From positions 1 to 33,887 of the forward strand of contig VGJU01000013.1 of the NCBI GenBank assembly GCA_016867335.1: a DNA stretch of 33,887 bases. The letters run 5' to 3'. Below, piece after piece: positions 1 through 9,907 of the stretch. Numbering within the stretch: position 1 is the stretch's first letter; each line of letters begins with the position of its first letter. The position numbers and the translations under genes are program-made. The stretch comes from Candidatus Zixiibacteriota bacterium. GTDB lineage: Bacteria; JAAXHH01. The notes below the pieces were generated by a model, which was given only the letters and a program-made list of their open reading frames with translations, made no database searches and was not told where the DNA came from.

Positions 1-1539
1 GATACAGGCGATGCCGCAACTAAGCGTCACGTAAAATTCCGTATCGTCTGACTGCTGACGTAGCTGTCCAAACCGCTCGCGGATTTCGTCCATCAGCCGG
101 ACGGCGTTGGCGGCGTCCGCGCCGACAAGGATGATGGCAAACTCCTCGCCACCATAGCGTCCTACGATGTCTGTCTGCCGGAGTCGTTGCTGGATCAAGC
201 GCGCCAGATTTTTGAGCACCCGGTCGCCTGTAGGGTGACCATAAGTGTCGTTGACCGATTTGAATCGGTCGATGTCGGTCATGACAAACGCCAATGGCGC
301 TTTTTGGCGCACCGCGACGGCATGTTCGCGGTAAAGTTGTTCCATGGTCGTGGTGTGGTTGAGCAAACCGGTCAGGCTGTCCCGTACCATAAACGAACGC
401 AATACCCGTGCCCGCTGCACACGGGCCGTCAGTGAGGCCACCAGTTGCTGGGTGGCGATCGGTTTGGTAAGAAAATCGTCGCCGCTGACCTGAAGCGCGT
501 CGAGGTGGTGGTTGAGATTGGCCTCGGTAGACAAAAATACCAGCGGAATGCTGACATACGCCCGCTGCTGACGGATGACTGCCGCAAGCTCCAACCCGCC
601 GCATTTCGGCATATACAGATCGAGGATGACAAGGTCCGGGCGAAAATCGTCGATCGCGGTAAGCACTTCCAAGGGATTCTGGAGAATCCGAGTCAACATG
701 CTGGCCTGACGCAAAGCGCTGGCATAGTAGTTCGCCAGCCTTTCGTCAGCGTCGATGATCAGAATCCGATACGGTTCGGACGGACGTTTGTGCGAAAGAC
801 GATCAAGGGTATCAACCACTTGGGGCGCTTCCACAGGTTTGAGAAAAAAAGCTTTGCTACCTGCGCGCACCGCCTGAAGCCGACTGTTCATATCTCCGTA
901 CGAGGAAAGCGTAATCATGGGTATCGGCGTATCGCCGGAGCGCGGGAAGATCATAAGCGCCTCGTAGGCCATGGGTACATCGATAAAACTGTCCAGATCG
1001 ACGATCAGCACCTCCGGCTTTTTCCCTTGACGAATATCTTCGATCCGCATCGAAGACCGCACCGCATAACCGAAATACCGGAGTTGCTGTCTGAGATCAG
1101 CCGTTTCCTCCGGCGCATGCTCCAACAGAAAAATTTCGGTAGCCTCTTCCTCTTGTTCCGGTACGATGCCCATGGTGGGTGAAGCAAGCCGCGCCTCGCG
1201 CTCCAGCATTTCCGCCAGGTGTTTTTTCATAGTCTGCAACTCATCGGCGATCTGACGCACCTGCGTGCTCATAAGCGGCGCATGGCCGTCCACGATGTTC
1301 CGGAGTACCGCCTCGAGACTGCTGGCAATCTTGCTGATGCGGGGAAAACCGAACGTCGTTCCCGAACCGTTCAGCCGGTGTATCAGACCGTAAAAGGTGT
1401 CCAACGATTCGCGGTCTTCGGATCGCGCCCGCAACTTTTCCCACAACTGCTCTGCCGTTTTTATTTCGTCGGGAAGACCTTCAAGATAGCTCTGTCGGAG
1501 TATTTTGAGGTTGTTTTCCGTCTCGTCGGGGTTTGACAT
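1..1539 (-). CDS. Hpt-REC-REC-GGDEF diguanylate cyclase / response regulator (C-terminus cut by window edge)
   Basis: This frame is open from an ATG at 1539 to the window edge, giving 513 residues with the end missing. An N-terminal helical Hpt-like domain carries HRLNGSGTTFG, with candidate phospho-His 54. It is followed by two receiver domains (about 135-250 and 257-372) and a GGDEF domain (about 385 onward). REC2 has the usual ILDLYMPKCGG with Asp307 and a lysine in FLTKP. REC1 has VDLD but lacks the normal acidic pair, so it may be degenerate. The cyclase site reads RYGGEEF (about 461-467) and is preceded by RQTD, which fits the RxxD product-inhibition site; this predicts an active c-di-GMP synthase controlled by phosphorelay. 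An AAGAGG-like ribosome site lies about 8 bases upstream. It follows glgX on the same strand after 152 bp. The domain reading is firm, the signal and partner kinase are unknown. Confidence 0.9.
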   Translation of the reverse strand, partial: MSNPDETENNLKILRQSYLEGLPDEIKTAEQLWEKLRARSEDRESLDTFYGLIHRLNGSGTTFGFPRISKIASSLEAVLRNIVDGHAPLMSTQVRQIADELQTMKKHLAEMLEREARLASPTMGIVPEQEEEATEIFLLEHAPEETADLRQQLRYFGYAVRSSMRIEDIRQGKKPEVLIVDLDSFIDVPMAYEALMIFPRSGDTPIPMITLSSYGDMNSRLQAVRAGSKAFFLKPVEAPQVVDTLDRLSHKRPSEPYRILIIDADERLANYYASALRQASMLTRILQNPLEVLTAIDDFRPDLVILDLYMPKCGGLELAAVIRQQRAYVSIPLVFLSTEANLNHHLDALQVSGDDFLTKPIATQQLVASLTARVQRARVLRSFMVRDSLTGLLNHTTTMEQLYREHAVAVRQKAPLAFVMTDIDRFKSVNDTYGHPTGDRVLKNLARLIQQRLRQTDIVGRYGGEEFAIILVGADAANAVRLMDEIRERFGQLRQQSDDTEFYVTLSCGIACI

Positions 1540-1691
1540 GCCTGCGCCTCTTGAAAAGGATGAGAAAATCGCTTGTCCGATGTAAAAACCGGGGGTTATG
1601 CGAAGGATGCAAAACTGTAAGGATTATGCGGGAAACAGGGTCGATACGGAATCGGAAAAAGACGGACTGTCAAGGAATTTGTAAATGCCTT

Positions 1692-3803
1692 TTAGAACGC
1701 CATCCTTTTTTCCACAAGCGCGATAACCGAGCGCCCACGGACCGGATACACGCGCTGATCCGGAAGATAGACTTCTTTGTCAGCTTCCGTGATATCGTCG
1801 GGCGATGGTAGTCCCGTATCCATCGCCCGATGCCATCCGGTGGAACCCAAACATACGGGAAGTTCGAACAGCCGGTCCTCTTCTTCGGCATGGACGATCA
1901 GATAAAGGTCTTCGTCCGCTTCGCCCGATAGATAGCGAAGGGCGATGGAGCGCGAGCCGTGCGACCAGTCTGGGGTGTTGTGCCAAAACCCATGCCAAGT
2001 AATGGTCGGGATGGCGTCCGGCTCAAAAAAATAACGGCTGCGAAGGATAGGATGTCGCTTCCGAAAGGCGATCAGCAACCTGAAAAATCGAAACAGATCA
2101 GCATTTTTTTGGATCAGCGACCAGTCCACCCAGCTCGTTTCGTTGTCTTGACAGTAGGCGTTGTTGTTGCCTTGCTGGGTTCTGCCGGCTTCGTCGCCCG
2201 CAAGCAACATGGGAACGCCTTGCGACAGAAACAGAATCGCGGCGAAATTGCGTATCTGTCTTGCGCGCAATTCCAAAATCTCAGCATTGTCCGTCGGTCC
2301 TTCCACGCCATAGTTCCGGCTCAAATTGTCGTCGTGGCCGTCTATGTCGTCCTTTCCGTTCGAAAGATTATGTTTATTCTCATAGGCTACCAGATCGGCC
2401 AGCGTGTACCCGTCATGGCTGGTGATAAAATTTATGCTGTGATAAGGGGCGCGACCACCGTCTTGATACAGATCGGAGTTGCCGGCCATGCGCGTAGCCA
2501 GCGTCGGAACCATCCCGAAATCGCCTCGGACAAACCGCCGCACGTCGTCCCTAAACCGTCCGTTCCATTCCGCCCATCGACCCCAGTTGGGAAAAGCCCC
2601 TACCTGATACAGCCCCGCCGCATCCCACGCTTCGGCGATAAGTTTGGTATTGGCAAGAACAGGTTCGGCGGCAATACGTTCGAGCAAGGGCGGATTAGCA
2701 AGCACCGTTCCGTCCTGGCCGCGTCCCAGTATGGACGCCAGATCGAACCGAAATCCGTCCACGTGCATTTCCGTCACCCAATAGCGTAGTGCGTCCATGA
2801 TCAGCGACCGTGCCACCGGGTGATTGCAGTTCACGGTATTTCCACATCCGGAAAAATCCTCGTACGCACCGGTAACCGGGTCGAGCATATAGTAGATCGA
2901 GTTGTCGAGCCCCCGGAGGTTAAAGATAGGCCCCGTTTCGTCCATTTCCCCGGTGTGGTTGAATACAAGATCGAGAATGACTTCTATACCGGCTTTGTGA
3001 AGCGCCTTGACCATGTTTTTGAATTCGCGCACCGGGCCGTCGGGTGAGGAGTCCGAAGCGTAGCTGCGTTTGGGCGCAAAAAAAGAAATCGGATCGTAGC
3101 CCCAGAAATTGCACAGCCGCTCGCCCGTAAGAGGATTCGTACGCAGGACGCTGTTTTCGTCAAACTCCGTAACCGGCATGAGTTCGACGGCGGTGATGCC
3201 CAATGTTTTCAGATAGGGGATACACTCCACCACCCCGGAAAAGGTACCCGGCCGAATCGCCCCGGAGTCGGGGTGAAGAGTAAACCCGCGTACGTGGAGT
3301 TCATAGACGATGGTGTCCGCAAGATGGGTATTGAGCGGGTGATCAAGCTCCCAATCGAAATCCTGATCGACGACAAGGCTATGGCGGGCGGCAGGGGTGT
3401 CACGCAAAGTCCAGATCGCCGGACCCGACAACGCCCGGCAATAGGGATCGGTCAACACCCGGTATGGATCGAATCGGTGAAAAGCCCCATCGTTCGGCCC
3501 ATCCACCCGATATCCGTATTCGACGCCGGGGCCCAGTCCCATGACAAAGGCATGCCACACGTCGCCGGTCCGGTGATACCGGGGGTCGAGCGGAAATTCG
3601 ACAATCGGCTCTTCGGTACCCGGCGTAAAGAGCACCAACGTCACCGCGGTCGCGTGTCTGGAAAAAACGGAGAAGTTGATCCCGCCCCGCCATACCGAAG
3701 AACCCAAGGGCAACGGACGGCCACGCAGGATGGCAAAGTCGGGCGTGATAAGCCGCATCAGCCGGTCTCGGTGCGAGTCGCCGATAGCGCCGATTACGGA
3801 CAC
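1692..3803 (-). CDS. glgX: Glycogen debranching enzyme GlgX (GH13)
   Basis: This 703-residue protein is a GH13 isoamylase-type debranching enzyme that hydrolyses alpha-1,6 branches of phosphorylase-limited glycogen in the cytoplasm. The N-terminal part has the CBM48-like start (GSSVWRGGINFSVFS). The catalytic barrel shows DLVFNHTGE, the nucleophile Asp in DGFRFDLAS, the acid/base Glu in LIAEAWDAAG and the third acid in FITSHDGYTL. Length matches the family (about 650-720). I chose the GTG at 3803 because GGAGG sits 8 bases upstream. This start overlaps the end of glgP by 10 bases, indicating translational coupling. A later ATG at 3758 is possible but has no clear ribosome site. It works with the phosphorylase encoded just upstream. 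Confidence 0.95.
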   Translation of the reverse strand: MSVIGAIGDSHRDRLMRLITPDFAILRGRPLPLGSSVWRGGINFSVFSRHATAVTLVLFTPGTEEPIVEFPLDPRYHRTGDVWHAFVMGLGPGVEYGYRVDGPNDGAFHRFDPYRVLTDPYCRALSGPAIWTLRDTPAARHSLVVDQDFDWELDHPLNTHLADTIVYELHVRGFTLHPDSGAIRPGTFSGVVECIPYLKTLGITAVELMPVTEFDENSVLRTNPLTGERLCNFWGYDPISFFAPKRSYASDSSPDGPVREFKNMVKALHKAGIEVILDLVFNHTGEMDETGPIFNLRGLDNSIYYMLDPVTGAYEDFSGCGNTVNCNHPVARSLIMDALRYWVTEMHVDGFRFDLASILGRGQDGTVLANPPLLERIAAEPVLANTKLIAEAWDAAGLYQVGAFPNWGRWAEWNGRFRDDVRRFVRGDFGMVPTLATRMAGNSDLYQDGGRAPYHSINFITSHDGYTLADLVAYENKHNLSNGKDDIDGHDDNLSRNYGVEGPTDNAEILELRARQIRNFAAILFLSQGVPMLLAGDEAGRTQQGNNNAYCQDNETSWVDWSLIQKNADLFRFFRLLIAFRKRHPILRSRYFFEPDAIPTITWHGFWHNTPDWSHGSRSIALRYLSGEADEDLYLIVHAEEEDRLFELPVCLGSTGWHRAMDTGLPSPDDITEADKEVYLPDQRVYPVRGRSVIALVEKRMAF

Positions 3804-6224
3804 GAGTCCAACCTCCAGATGTCCTGCGCATACTGACGGACCGTGCGGTCGCTGGAAAACTTTCCGGTGCGCGCTACATTGAGTACCGCCCGCCGCATCC
3901 ATGCGTCCCGGTCGAGATAATCGCGCCCGATCCGGTCGTTCGCGTCGATATAAGAAGGCAGATCGGCCAGATGAAAATAGGGATCGCCCTCGTCAAGCAG
4001 CGAACGGACGATCCAGCGGAACAACCCCGGTTCCTGCGGACAAAACCGGTTGGAATCGAGCGCCTCTACGACACGGCGAACCTGCGGATACCGGTCAAAG
4101 TAGGTTCGGGGGATGTACGAGCCGGTTTTGTTCATCTGGCGGATTTCCGGAGCGGTCAACCCGAAGATGTAGATGTTTTCCGGTCCGACTTCTTCACGGA
4201 TTTCTATGTTGGCACCGTCGAGCGTTCCAATGGTTAGCGCACCGTTCATGGCAAATTTCATGTTGCCCGTCCCGGAGGCCTCTTTGCCCGCCGTGGAAAT
4301 CTGTTCGCTCAGATCGGCGGCGGGAATGATCCGCTCGGCGAGCGAAACGCGATAATCGGGCATGAAGACCACCTGCATGAAGGCCCGCGCCGCCGGATCT
4401 TGATTTACCGTGCGGGCGACGTTGTGGATCAGCTTGATGATCTGTTTGGCGGCCCAGTAACCCGGAGCGGCCTTACCCGAAAAAACGAAAACGCGTGGAC
4501 CCGGCGGTGTATCGCCGTCTTCTACAAGTCTCAGATACCGGTACACAATGTGCATGACGTTGAGCAGTTGGCGTTTGTATTCGTGGATGCGTTTGACCTG
4601 CATGTCGAAAAACGCACCGGGATCGACCGACGTGGACGGTCTCACGGACAAGGTCCGCAAGATGGGTTTTGTTGACTTGTTTGGCGGTCTCGAACGCATG
4701 ACGAAACCCGCTATCTTCAGCAAGGGTTTCGAACGCGGCAAGCGCGTCCAAATCGGTTAGCCAGTTATCGCCGAGCGTGCGGGAGATCAATGTGGAAAGC
4801 GGCGGATTGGCTTGGAGCAACCATCGGCGCGGGGTAACGCCGTTGGTCTTGTTGTTAAACCGTTCAGGCCACAACTCAAAAAAATCCGGAACCAAATAGT
4901 GCTTGATCAATTCGGTATGCAATTCCGCCACGCCATTGACCGAATGACTTCCTGCGATGGCAAGATGCGCCATCCGCACCTGATCCGGAGTGCCTTTCTC
5001 GATGATCGGCATCCGCTTTAGACGATCTTCATCTCCGGGCCAGTGGACGCAGATCTGTCCCAGAAAACGCTGATCGATTTCATATATGATTTGCAAATGA
5101 CGCGGCAACACGCGCTCCAAGAGCGGAACCGGCCACTTTTCGAGCGCTTCGGGTAGCAAGGTATGGTTGGTATAGCCCATCACGCGGCGGGTCGTATCCC
5201 ATGCCGTTTCCCAGCCGATACCGCGTTCGTCCACAAGAAACCGCATCAGTTCGGCGACAGCCAGCGCCGGATGGGTATCGTTAAGTTGTATGGCTACTTT
5301 GTCGGGAAAGAGATCGAAGGAGGTATGGGTGCGTTCATAGCGTTTTACAATGTCGCGGATGGCGCAGGCCACAAAGAAATACCCTTGGATCAGCCGGAGT
5401 TCCTGACCCGCCGGGGTGGCGTCGGAGGGGTAGAGCACTTTGGAGATACGTTCCGTCGCCACCTTCTGTTCGACCGCGCGGGCATAGTCTCCTGTATTGA
5501 AGATTTCGATGTCGAACTCGTGCGCCGCGCGCGCCGCGTACAGCCGGAGAAAATTGACCGTCCGCCCGCCATAGCCCGCTATCGGCATGTCCGAAGGAAC
5601 ACCAATGATGACGTCCCAGTCCACCCACATCGGATTGTATTGTCCGTGACGGTCCTGTTCGTGGTCGATGCGGCCATAGACGGGAATCAGCACCTCTTCG
5701 GACGGACGCGCAATAAGCCAAGGGGTTCCGTATTCCAGCCAATCATCGGGTGTTTCCCGCTGATAGCCTCTGTCGATATGCTGTTGAAAAAGCCCGTATT
5801 CGTAGTGGATGCCATACCCGTAACCGGGCATGTCGAGCGTGGCGAGTGAATCGAGAAAACAGGCGACCAGCCAACCCAAGCCGCCGTTGCCAAGCCCCGG
5901 ATCTCGTTCCGGCTCCATGATGGCATCAAGATCGCCACCCAGCCTTTGGACGGCCTCACGGCAGGATTGGTACAGTCCGAGATTGCTCAAATTGTTTCTG
6001 AGCGCCAGCCCCATGAGAAATTCCATCGAAAGATAATAAAGCCGTTTGGCGTCTGTCGTCTCGTAACGCCGTTCGGTTTCCAGCAAACCGTCGATCAGCC
6101 CGTCCCGCACCGCCAGCGAAACGGCCATAAAGGTGTCTTCCGGCGACAACGTCCTCCATGCGCTTCCCAGCGAATACCGAGCATGACGCTCAATGGCTCG
6201 TCTCAGTTCCTCTTCCGAATACAT
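3794..6224 (-). pseudogene. glgP: Glycogen phosphorylase GlgP, interrupted by one apparent frameshift
   Basis: The enzyme releases glucose-1-phosphate from glycogen ends. The N-terminal frame starts at ATG 6224 (GGAGG only 2 bases upstream) and contains GNGGLGWLVACFLDSLATL and EKGTPDQVRMAHLAIAGSHSVNGVA. It runs to about ETVHV, then the family sequence continues one base over with DPGAFFDMQVKRIHEYKRQ, ending at the TAA at 3794. The C-terminal part has the pyridoxal-phosphate site EASGTGNMKFAMNGA and GTLDGANIEI. The span is 2431 bases, which is 3 x 810 + 1, so one extra base near 4624-4640 (a CC on the plus strand, GG in the gene) explains everything. Without it the protein would be about 809 residues, normal for the family. 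All catalytic motifs are otherwise intact, so this may be a recent mutation or an assembly error. Its stop overlaps the glgX start. Confidence 0.9.
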
Positions 6225-6300
6225 ATCCTCCCGTCCCCAAACGCAAAGGGCGCTATGCGCGCCCCTGTGTAATCGATGCTGTGCAAGTATCTTTCGAAAC

Positions 6301-6639
6301 TCACGTTTCAAGCACCCGGATGGCTTCCTCACGTGTCGGATAGATATCGAAGACTCGATTCATCCGGACGAGTTCAAACAGCGCCATGACCGATCCGGAA
6401 AGTCCACACAGTTTGAGATCGCCCCCGGCGCCTTTCAACCGCCTCATGCAAAGCATCATGGAGCCAAGCCCCGAACTGTCCACAAAGCGGAGATGGCTCA
6501 TATCGAGCACGATACGCGCGCCGGGCGTCAGCAGGGCGGAAAACCCTTCTACAAATTCCCGGTTGTTACTGGCGTCCAGACTCGGCTCCCCATAGGTAGC
6601 CACCAAGATCGCGCCTATCGTTTCGCTGTGTAGTTCCAT
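6301..6639 (-). CDS. STAS-domain anti-sigma-factor antagonist (SpoIIAA/RsbV-like)
   Basis: This small cytoplasmic protein (112 residues from the ATG at 6639) is a single STAS domain. The motif IVLDMSHLRFVDSSGLGSM contains the serine (55 from this start) that a partner-switch anti-sigma kinase phosphorylates in SpoIIAA-type proteins. Unphosphorylated, such proteins bind the kinase and free its target. I prefer ATG 6639 because GGTGAG lies just upstream; a GTG three codons earlier (6648) is possible, and would place the serine at 58 as in B. subtilis SpoIIAA. It lies 76 bp upstream of glgP on the same strand and downstream of a terminator that closes the M16 gene, so it probably opens the glycogen transcript. 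No cognate kinase or phosphatase gene is in the window. Confidence 0.88.
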   Translation of the reverse strand: MELHSETIGAILVATYGEPSLDASNNREFVEGFSALLTPGARIVLDMSHLRFVDSSGLGSMMLCMRRLKGAGGDLKLCGLSGSVMALFELVRMNRVFDIYPTREEAIRVLET

Positions 6640-6659
6640 GTCGCTCACCGCTGTCGGGG

Positions 6660-6698
6660 AAAAAGCAGGCTCCTGTCTTTTGTCGGAACGACGGAGCC
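6660..6698 (-). terminator. Intrinsic terminator after the M16 protease gene
   Basis: On the minus strand GGCTCC (6698-6693) pairs with GGAGCC (6673-6668), with a small GTCG/CGAC hairpin in the loop, and is followed by TGC and a run of five T (6664-6660). It starts 4 bases after the M16 stop codon. It separates the protease transcript from the STAS-glgP-glgX genes. Confidence 0.65.
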
Positions 6699-6701
6699 AT
6701 G

Positions 6702-9620
6702 TTAGAATACAAAAATGTCCTGCAAGCCCACTTCGATTACCTTGCCGTATCTGGAGAGGCTTTCCAGGTTGATTTTGTTTTTGTCTCCGACGATCGAGAT
6801 CAGCTTGGGACGACCCTTGAGCCGGTCAGCATGAAATTTGAGCATTATATCCATATCGGCTTGAAGAATTTGCTCGTATCGGCGTTTTCTGGGATCGACG
6901 GGTAATTCGAGCCGTTCCCATGCGCCGATGGCGTCGAGTACGCTCCGGAAGCCGATTTTCGAGGTGCGATAGCGGTTGAGTAACGCTTCGCGCGCGGCAT
7001 CAAACCGTTCGGGCGACACGGGCAGGTTGTCCAAAAGGTCGATAAAAGCGCCGACGGCATCCGAAGTTTTGTCCGCCTGTGTACCGATGAGGCCCACCAT
7101 GAGGTCCTGATCGCCTTTTCGGTCCCCGGTGACATAGCGCGCATCTGCGGCATAGGCCAAAGCCCGCGCTTCTCTGAGTTCCTGAAAGACGATGGCCGAC
7201 ATGTCGCCGCCAAAATAATCGTTGTACAACTGAATGGCCGGATTCTGGTCCTCCGAAACCGTCTGTCCGCCAAATTCGATGCGAACCTGCGCCTGTGCCA
7301 TTTCCTTGTGAAAAAATAGAATCTCGGTTTCTTGTGGCTGGCGCGTCTTGAGAAACGGGTGTGGCGGCGGTGGTTTGAGTTTGCCGGACACCAGATGGGC
7401 GGTTTTGAGCGCGGTGATCACCCTGTCCACCGGGAGCGAACCCACATAGGCGATCCGGTGTTGATAGGCAAACAGTCCCTTGATCAGCCCGTGCAGTTCC
7501 TGAAGCGTGAGTCGCTCGATCTCCGCGTTGGGAGTCATCCGCAAAAAGGAGGATTCGGCGCCATAGCGGTTTCGTTGGACGACCGCCTGGTGTATCTGCT
7601 GAAAGTTCTTTTTGGCATCCTCCCGGTTGACGAGAATGATCTTGATCAGTTCGTCAAGCGTAGTTTGCTCGGCCACGGGGTTTTTTACATAGTCCATCAT
7701 CAGCGCCAGCGACGGCTTGAACTGTTCGTCCAGACCGGAGATGCTGATCGAGGTTTGGTAGTCGCCTACGTTGATGCCAAAATCGGTGCCGAGCCGATAC
7801 CACTCCTTTTTGAGCGCCTCTCCGTCGAGTTTGGCCGTGCCCGACCGGTTAAGCAACAGCGATGCCGCGCTCAGTTTGTCCTGATGTCGGCGTCCCACGT
7901 CAAAGGTAAAGGTAAGCGAAAACAGATCGTTTAGCGGGTTTTTGGCATGGTAGAGTTTTACCCCTTCGACGTACGGCTTGATCTGATAGTCTTTTGCCGG
8001 GTCTACAAAGACGGGGGAGAGTTCTTTGACGGGCATGGCGATCACGCGGGCGGCAAAGCCGCTTTCCCGTGTCGGGTCGATGTCGATTTGTTCGATGTCG
8101 GGTTTTTCTATCGAGGGAACCGTATGCTGGCCGTTGAGCCGGTAGCCGGCCACATAATCGGCCCCAAAGTATTTGTTGGCTACTTTGACGACGTCGGCTT
8201 TGGTCAGCTTGGCCATACGGTCCAGACCGGCGACGGCATGATCCCACTCCTCAAACGAGAGATAGGAGGCCCGCATCGACGATACCCGGCTGCCGTTGGA
8301 TTCGAGACCCGCCTTCCGGTTTTTCTTGAAGTCGTTTATAATGGCCGGGATGATCCAGTCCTCAAATTCACCCCGTTTGACTTTTTCCATCTGTTCGAGT
8401 AGCAACTTTTCCACTTCTTCGAGCGTCTGGCTCTGTTTGGGAATGCCCCAGAGTGTCTGGAATCCGCTGTCGTTGTATAGTGACGGCGAACTTCCCGCCT
8501 GACGGACCTTTTGCTGTTGGTTGAGGTTGAGATTGATCAACCCGGCGGTGGAATTGTCGAGAATCATAGCAACCAGTTGCAACGCTTCGGCGTCGGGGTG
8601 ACGGTTCGACACGGTACGAAAGGAAAGCATGGCATACTCTTCGCCGGGATAATGGATGGTAAGCCTTTCGGCGCCCTGTAAAGGCGGCTCGGCCCACGTT
8701 TTCGGTGCGGGAAGCGGTTTGGCCTGCCACGCGGAAAAGTGTTTGTCGATCAGAGCCATCGTGGCGGTTATGTCGATGTCTCCGGAGATAAAAATCGCCA
8801 TATTGTTGGGCACGTAATAGGTGTTGTAATAGTCGTATACGTGCTTGAGTGAGGGATTTTTGAGGTGGTCGACCGTTCCGATGGTCGGCTGTTGTCCATA
8901 AGGGTGTACTTTGAACAGTTTTTTCGTGACGGCATAATAGATCAGTCGATCTTTGTTGTCGAGCGTCCGGTTTTTTTCTTCGTAGACTACCTCCAGTTCG
9001 GGTTGAAACAGCCGAAACACGGGGTTTAAAAAACGGTCGGATTCGATGACGGCCCACTGTTCCAACCGGTTGGAGGGCAGATCGACCTGATAGACGGTTT
9101 CCTCGTGCCAGGTATGGGCATTGACGGCATCGCCACCCATGGCGTTATACAGCCGATCGAGTTCGTTGGGAATGGCGTACTGCGCGGCCAACCCGGTTTG
9201 CTCATTGATTTTGGCGTAGATGGCCTTTCGTTTTTCCGGATCCGTCTCCCGATATTGTTCTTCGTAGAGTTCCGTGATGCGGTCCAGATAGACTTTTTCT
9301 TTTTCATAGTCGAGTGTTCCGAGATTCCGAGATCCTTTGAACAACAGATGTTCCAAGTAGTGGGCCAGGCCGGTAGCCTCGGCGGGGTCGTGCTTGCTGC
9401 CGGCGCGGACGGCGATCTCGACGTAAAACCGGGGCGACTCGTGGTTTTCCGTCAGATAGACAAGCAGACCGTTATCCAATTTATAGATATGTGCATTGAG
9501 GGGATCCGCCGGATTGGACCCGTTGATCCGGGTGTATCCCGCCTGCGCCGGCGCGATGAGAAAAACCAGTGTAAGCACGGTCAGCACGGATGATAGGGTA
9601 GCACGAAAGCGGGGGGACAT
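6702..9620 (-). CDS. Secreted two-domain M16 family zinc metallopeptidase (pitrilysin/insulinase-like)
   Basis: This 972-residue protein starts with a signal peptide (MSPRFRATL, hydrophobic stretch to about residue 25, APAQA cleavage region), so it is exported. The inverted zinc motif HYLEH is at 87-91 (His87, Glu90, His91), followed about 75 residues later by LEVVYEEKN, which supplies the third zinc-binding Glu. A second M16 half (from about residue 590) lacks HxxEH and ends with the ARYVTGDRKG-type domain; this active-plus-inactive fusion is typical of pitrilysin-like enzymes that degrade peptides in the periplasm. The ATG at 9620 is chosen because AAGGAG lies 5 bases upstream. It has its own promoter (9736-9764) and terminator (6660-6698). 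It is divergent from two peptide-type ABC permease genes, which suggests a shared role in peptide breakdown and uptake, an inference from position. Confidence 0.93.
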   Translation of the reverse strand: MSPRFRATLSSVLTVLTLVFLIAPAQAGYTRINGSNPADPLNAHIYKLDNGLLVYLTENHESPRFYVEIAVRAGSKHDPAEATGLAHYLEHLLFKGSRNLGTLDYEKEKVYLDRITELYEEQYRETDPEKRKAIYAKINEQTGLAAQYAIPNELDRLYNAMGGDAVNAHTWHEETVYQVDLPSNRLEQWAVIESDRFLNPVFRLFQPELEVVYEEKNRTLDNKDRLIYYAVTKKLFKVHPYGQQPTIGTVDHLKNPSLKHVYDYYNTYYVPNNMAIFISGDIDITATMALIDKHFSAWQAKPLPAPKTWAEPPLQGAERLTIHYPGEEYAMLSFRTVSNRHPDAEALQLVAMILDNSTAGLINLNLNQQQKVRQAGSSPSLYNDSGFQTLWGIPKQSQTLEEVEKLLLEQMEKVKRGEFEDWIIPAIINDFKKNRKAGLESNGSRVSSMRASYLSFEEWDHAVAGLDRMAKLTKADVVKVANKYFGADYVAGYRLNGQHTVPSIEKPDIEQIDIDPTRESGFAARVIAMPVKELSPVFVDPAKDYQIKPYVEGVKLYHAKNPLNDLFSLTFTFDVGRRHQDKLSAASLLLNRSGTAKLDGEALKKEWYRLGTDFGINVGDYQTSISISGLDEQFKPSLALMMDYVKNPVAEQTTLDELIKIILVNREDAKKNFQQIHQAVVQRNRYGAESSFLRMTPNAEIERLTLQELHGLIKGLFAYQHRIAYVGSLPVDRVITALKTAHLVSGKLKPPPPHPFLKTRQPQETEILFFHKEMAQAQVRIEFGGQTVSEDQNPAIQLYNDYFGGDMSAIVFQELREARALAYAADARYVTGDRKGDQDLMVGLIGTQADKTSDAVGAFIDLLDNLPVSPERFDAAREALLNRYRTSKIGFRSVLDAIGAWERLELPVDPRKRRYEQILQADMDIMLKFHADRLKGRPKLISIVGDKNKINLESLSRYGKVIEVGLQDIFVF

Positions 9621-9735
9621 ATTCTCTCCTTCCGAAAACATGGACGGAACTTCGAAACGGCAAATCTTACCCACTCTGTCGGGCCGATCTAAAAACGCAG
9701 AACCGGTGGGCGGGGTCATATATGATTTATGGTAA

Positions 9736-9764
9736 AACATACCACAGAAAAGGGTGCAAATCAA
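9736..9764 (-). promoter_or_regulatory. Sigma70-like promoter for the M16 protease
   Basis: On the minus strand TTGATT (9764-9759), a 17-base spacer and TATGTT (9741-9736). The predicted start near 9729 would leave an untranslated leader of about 110 bases before ATG 9620. Confidence 0.5.
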
Positions 9765-9878
9765 CCTCTCTTTTATATACGGTTTCCGTCTCTCGTAAAA
9801 ACAGTTGACACGCTGAGTGAAGGTGCACTTTCGTCGTAAAAGCTCGACTTTTCGGTGAAAACGCGCGTCTCAAAACCA

Positions 9879-9907
9879 TTGACAGCGGCGTCCCTCCGTT
9901 TTATAGT
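9879..9907 (+). promoter_or_regulatory. Sigma70-like promoter for the ABC permease pair
   Basis: Perfect -35 TTGACA (9879-9884), 17-base spacer and -10 TATAGT (9902-9907). Transcription would start near 9914, about 32 bases before the ATG at 9946, which is preceded by GGGGAG. Confidence 0.75.

Noticed and set aside
1641-1673. TTGACA on the minus strand upstream of the GGDEF gene (1673-1668)
   Set aside because: No acceptable -10 at 15-19 bases; nearest A/T-rich hexamer is 21 bases away.
9805-9833. A second TTGACA promoter in the M16/OppB gap
   Set aside because: Sequence 16-18 bases downstream does not resemble a -10.
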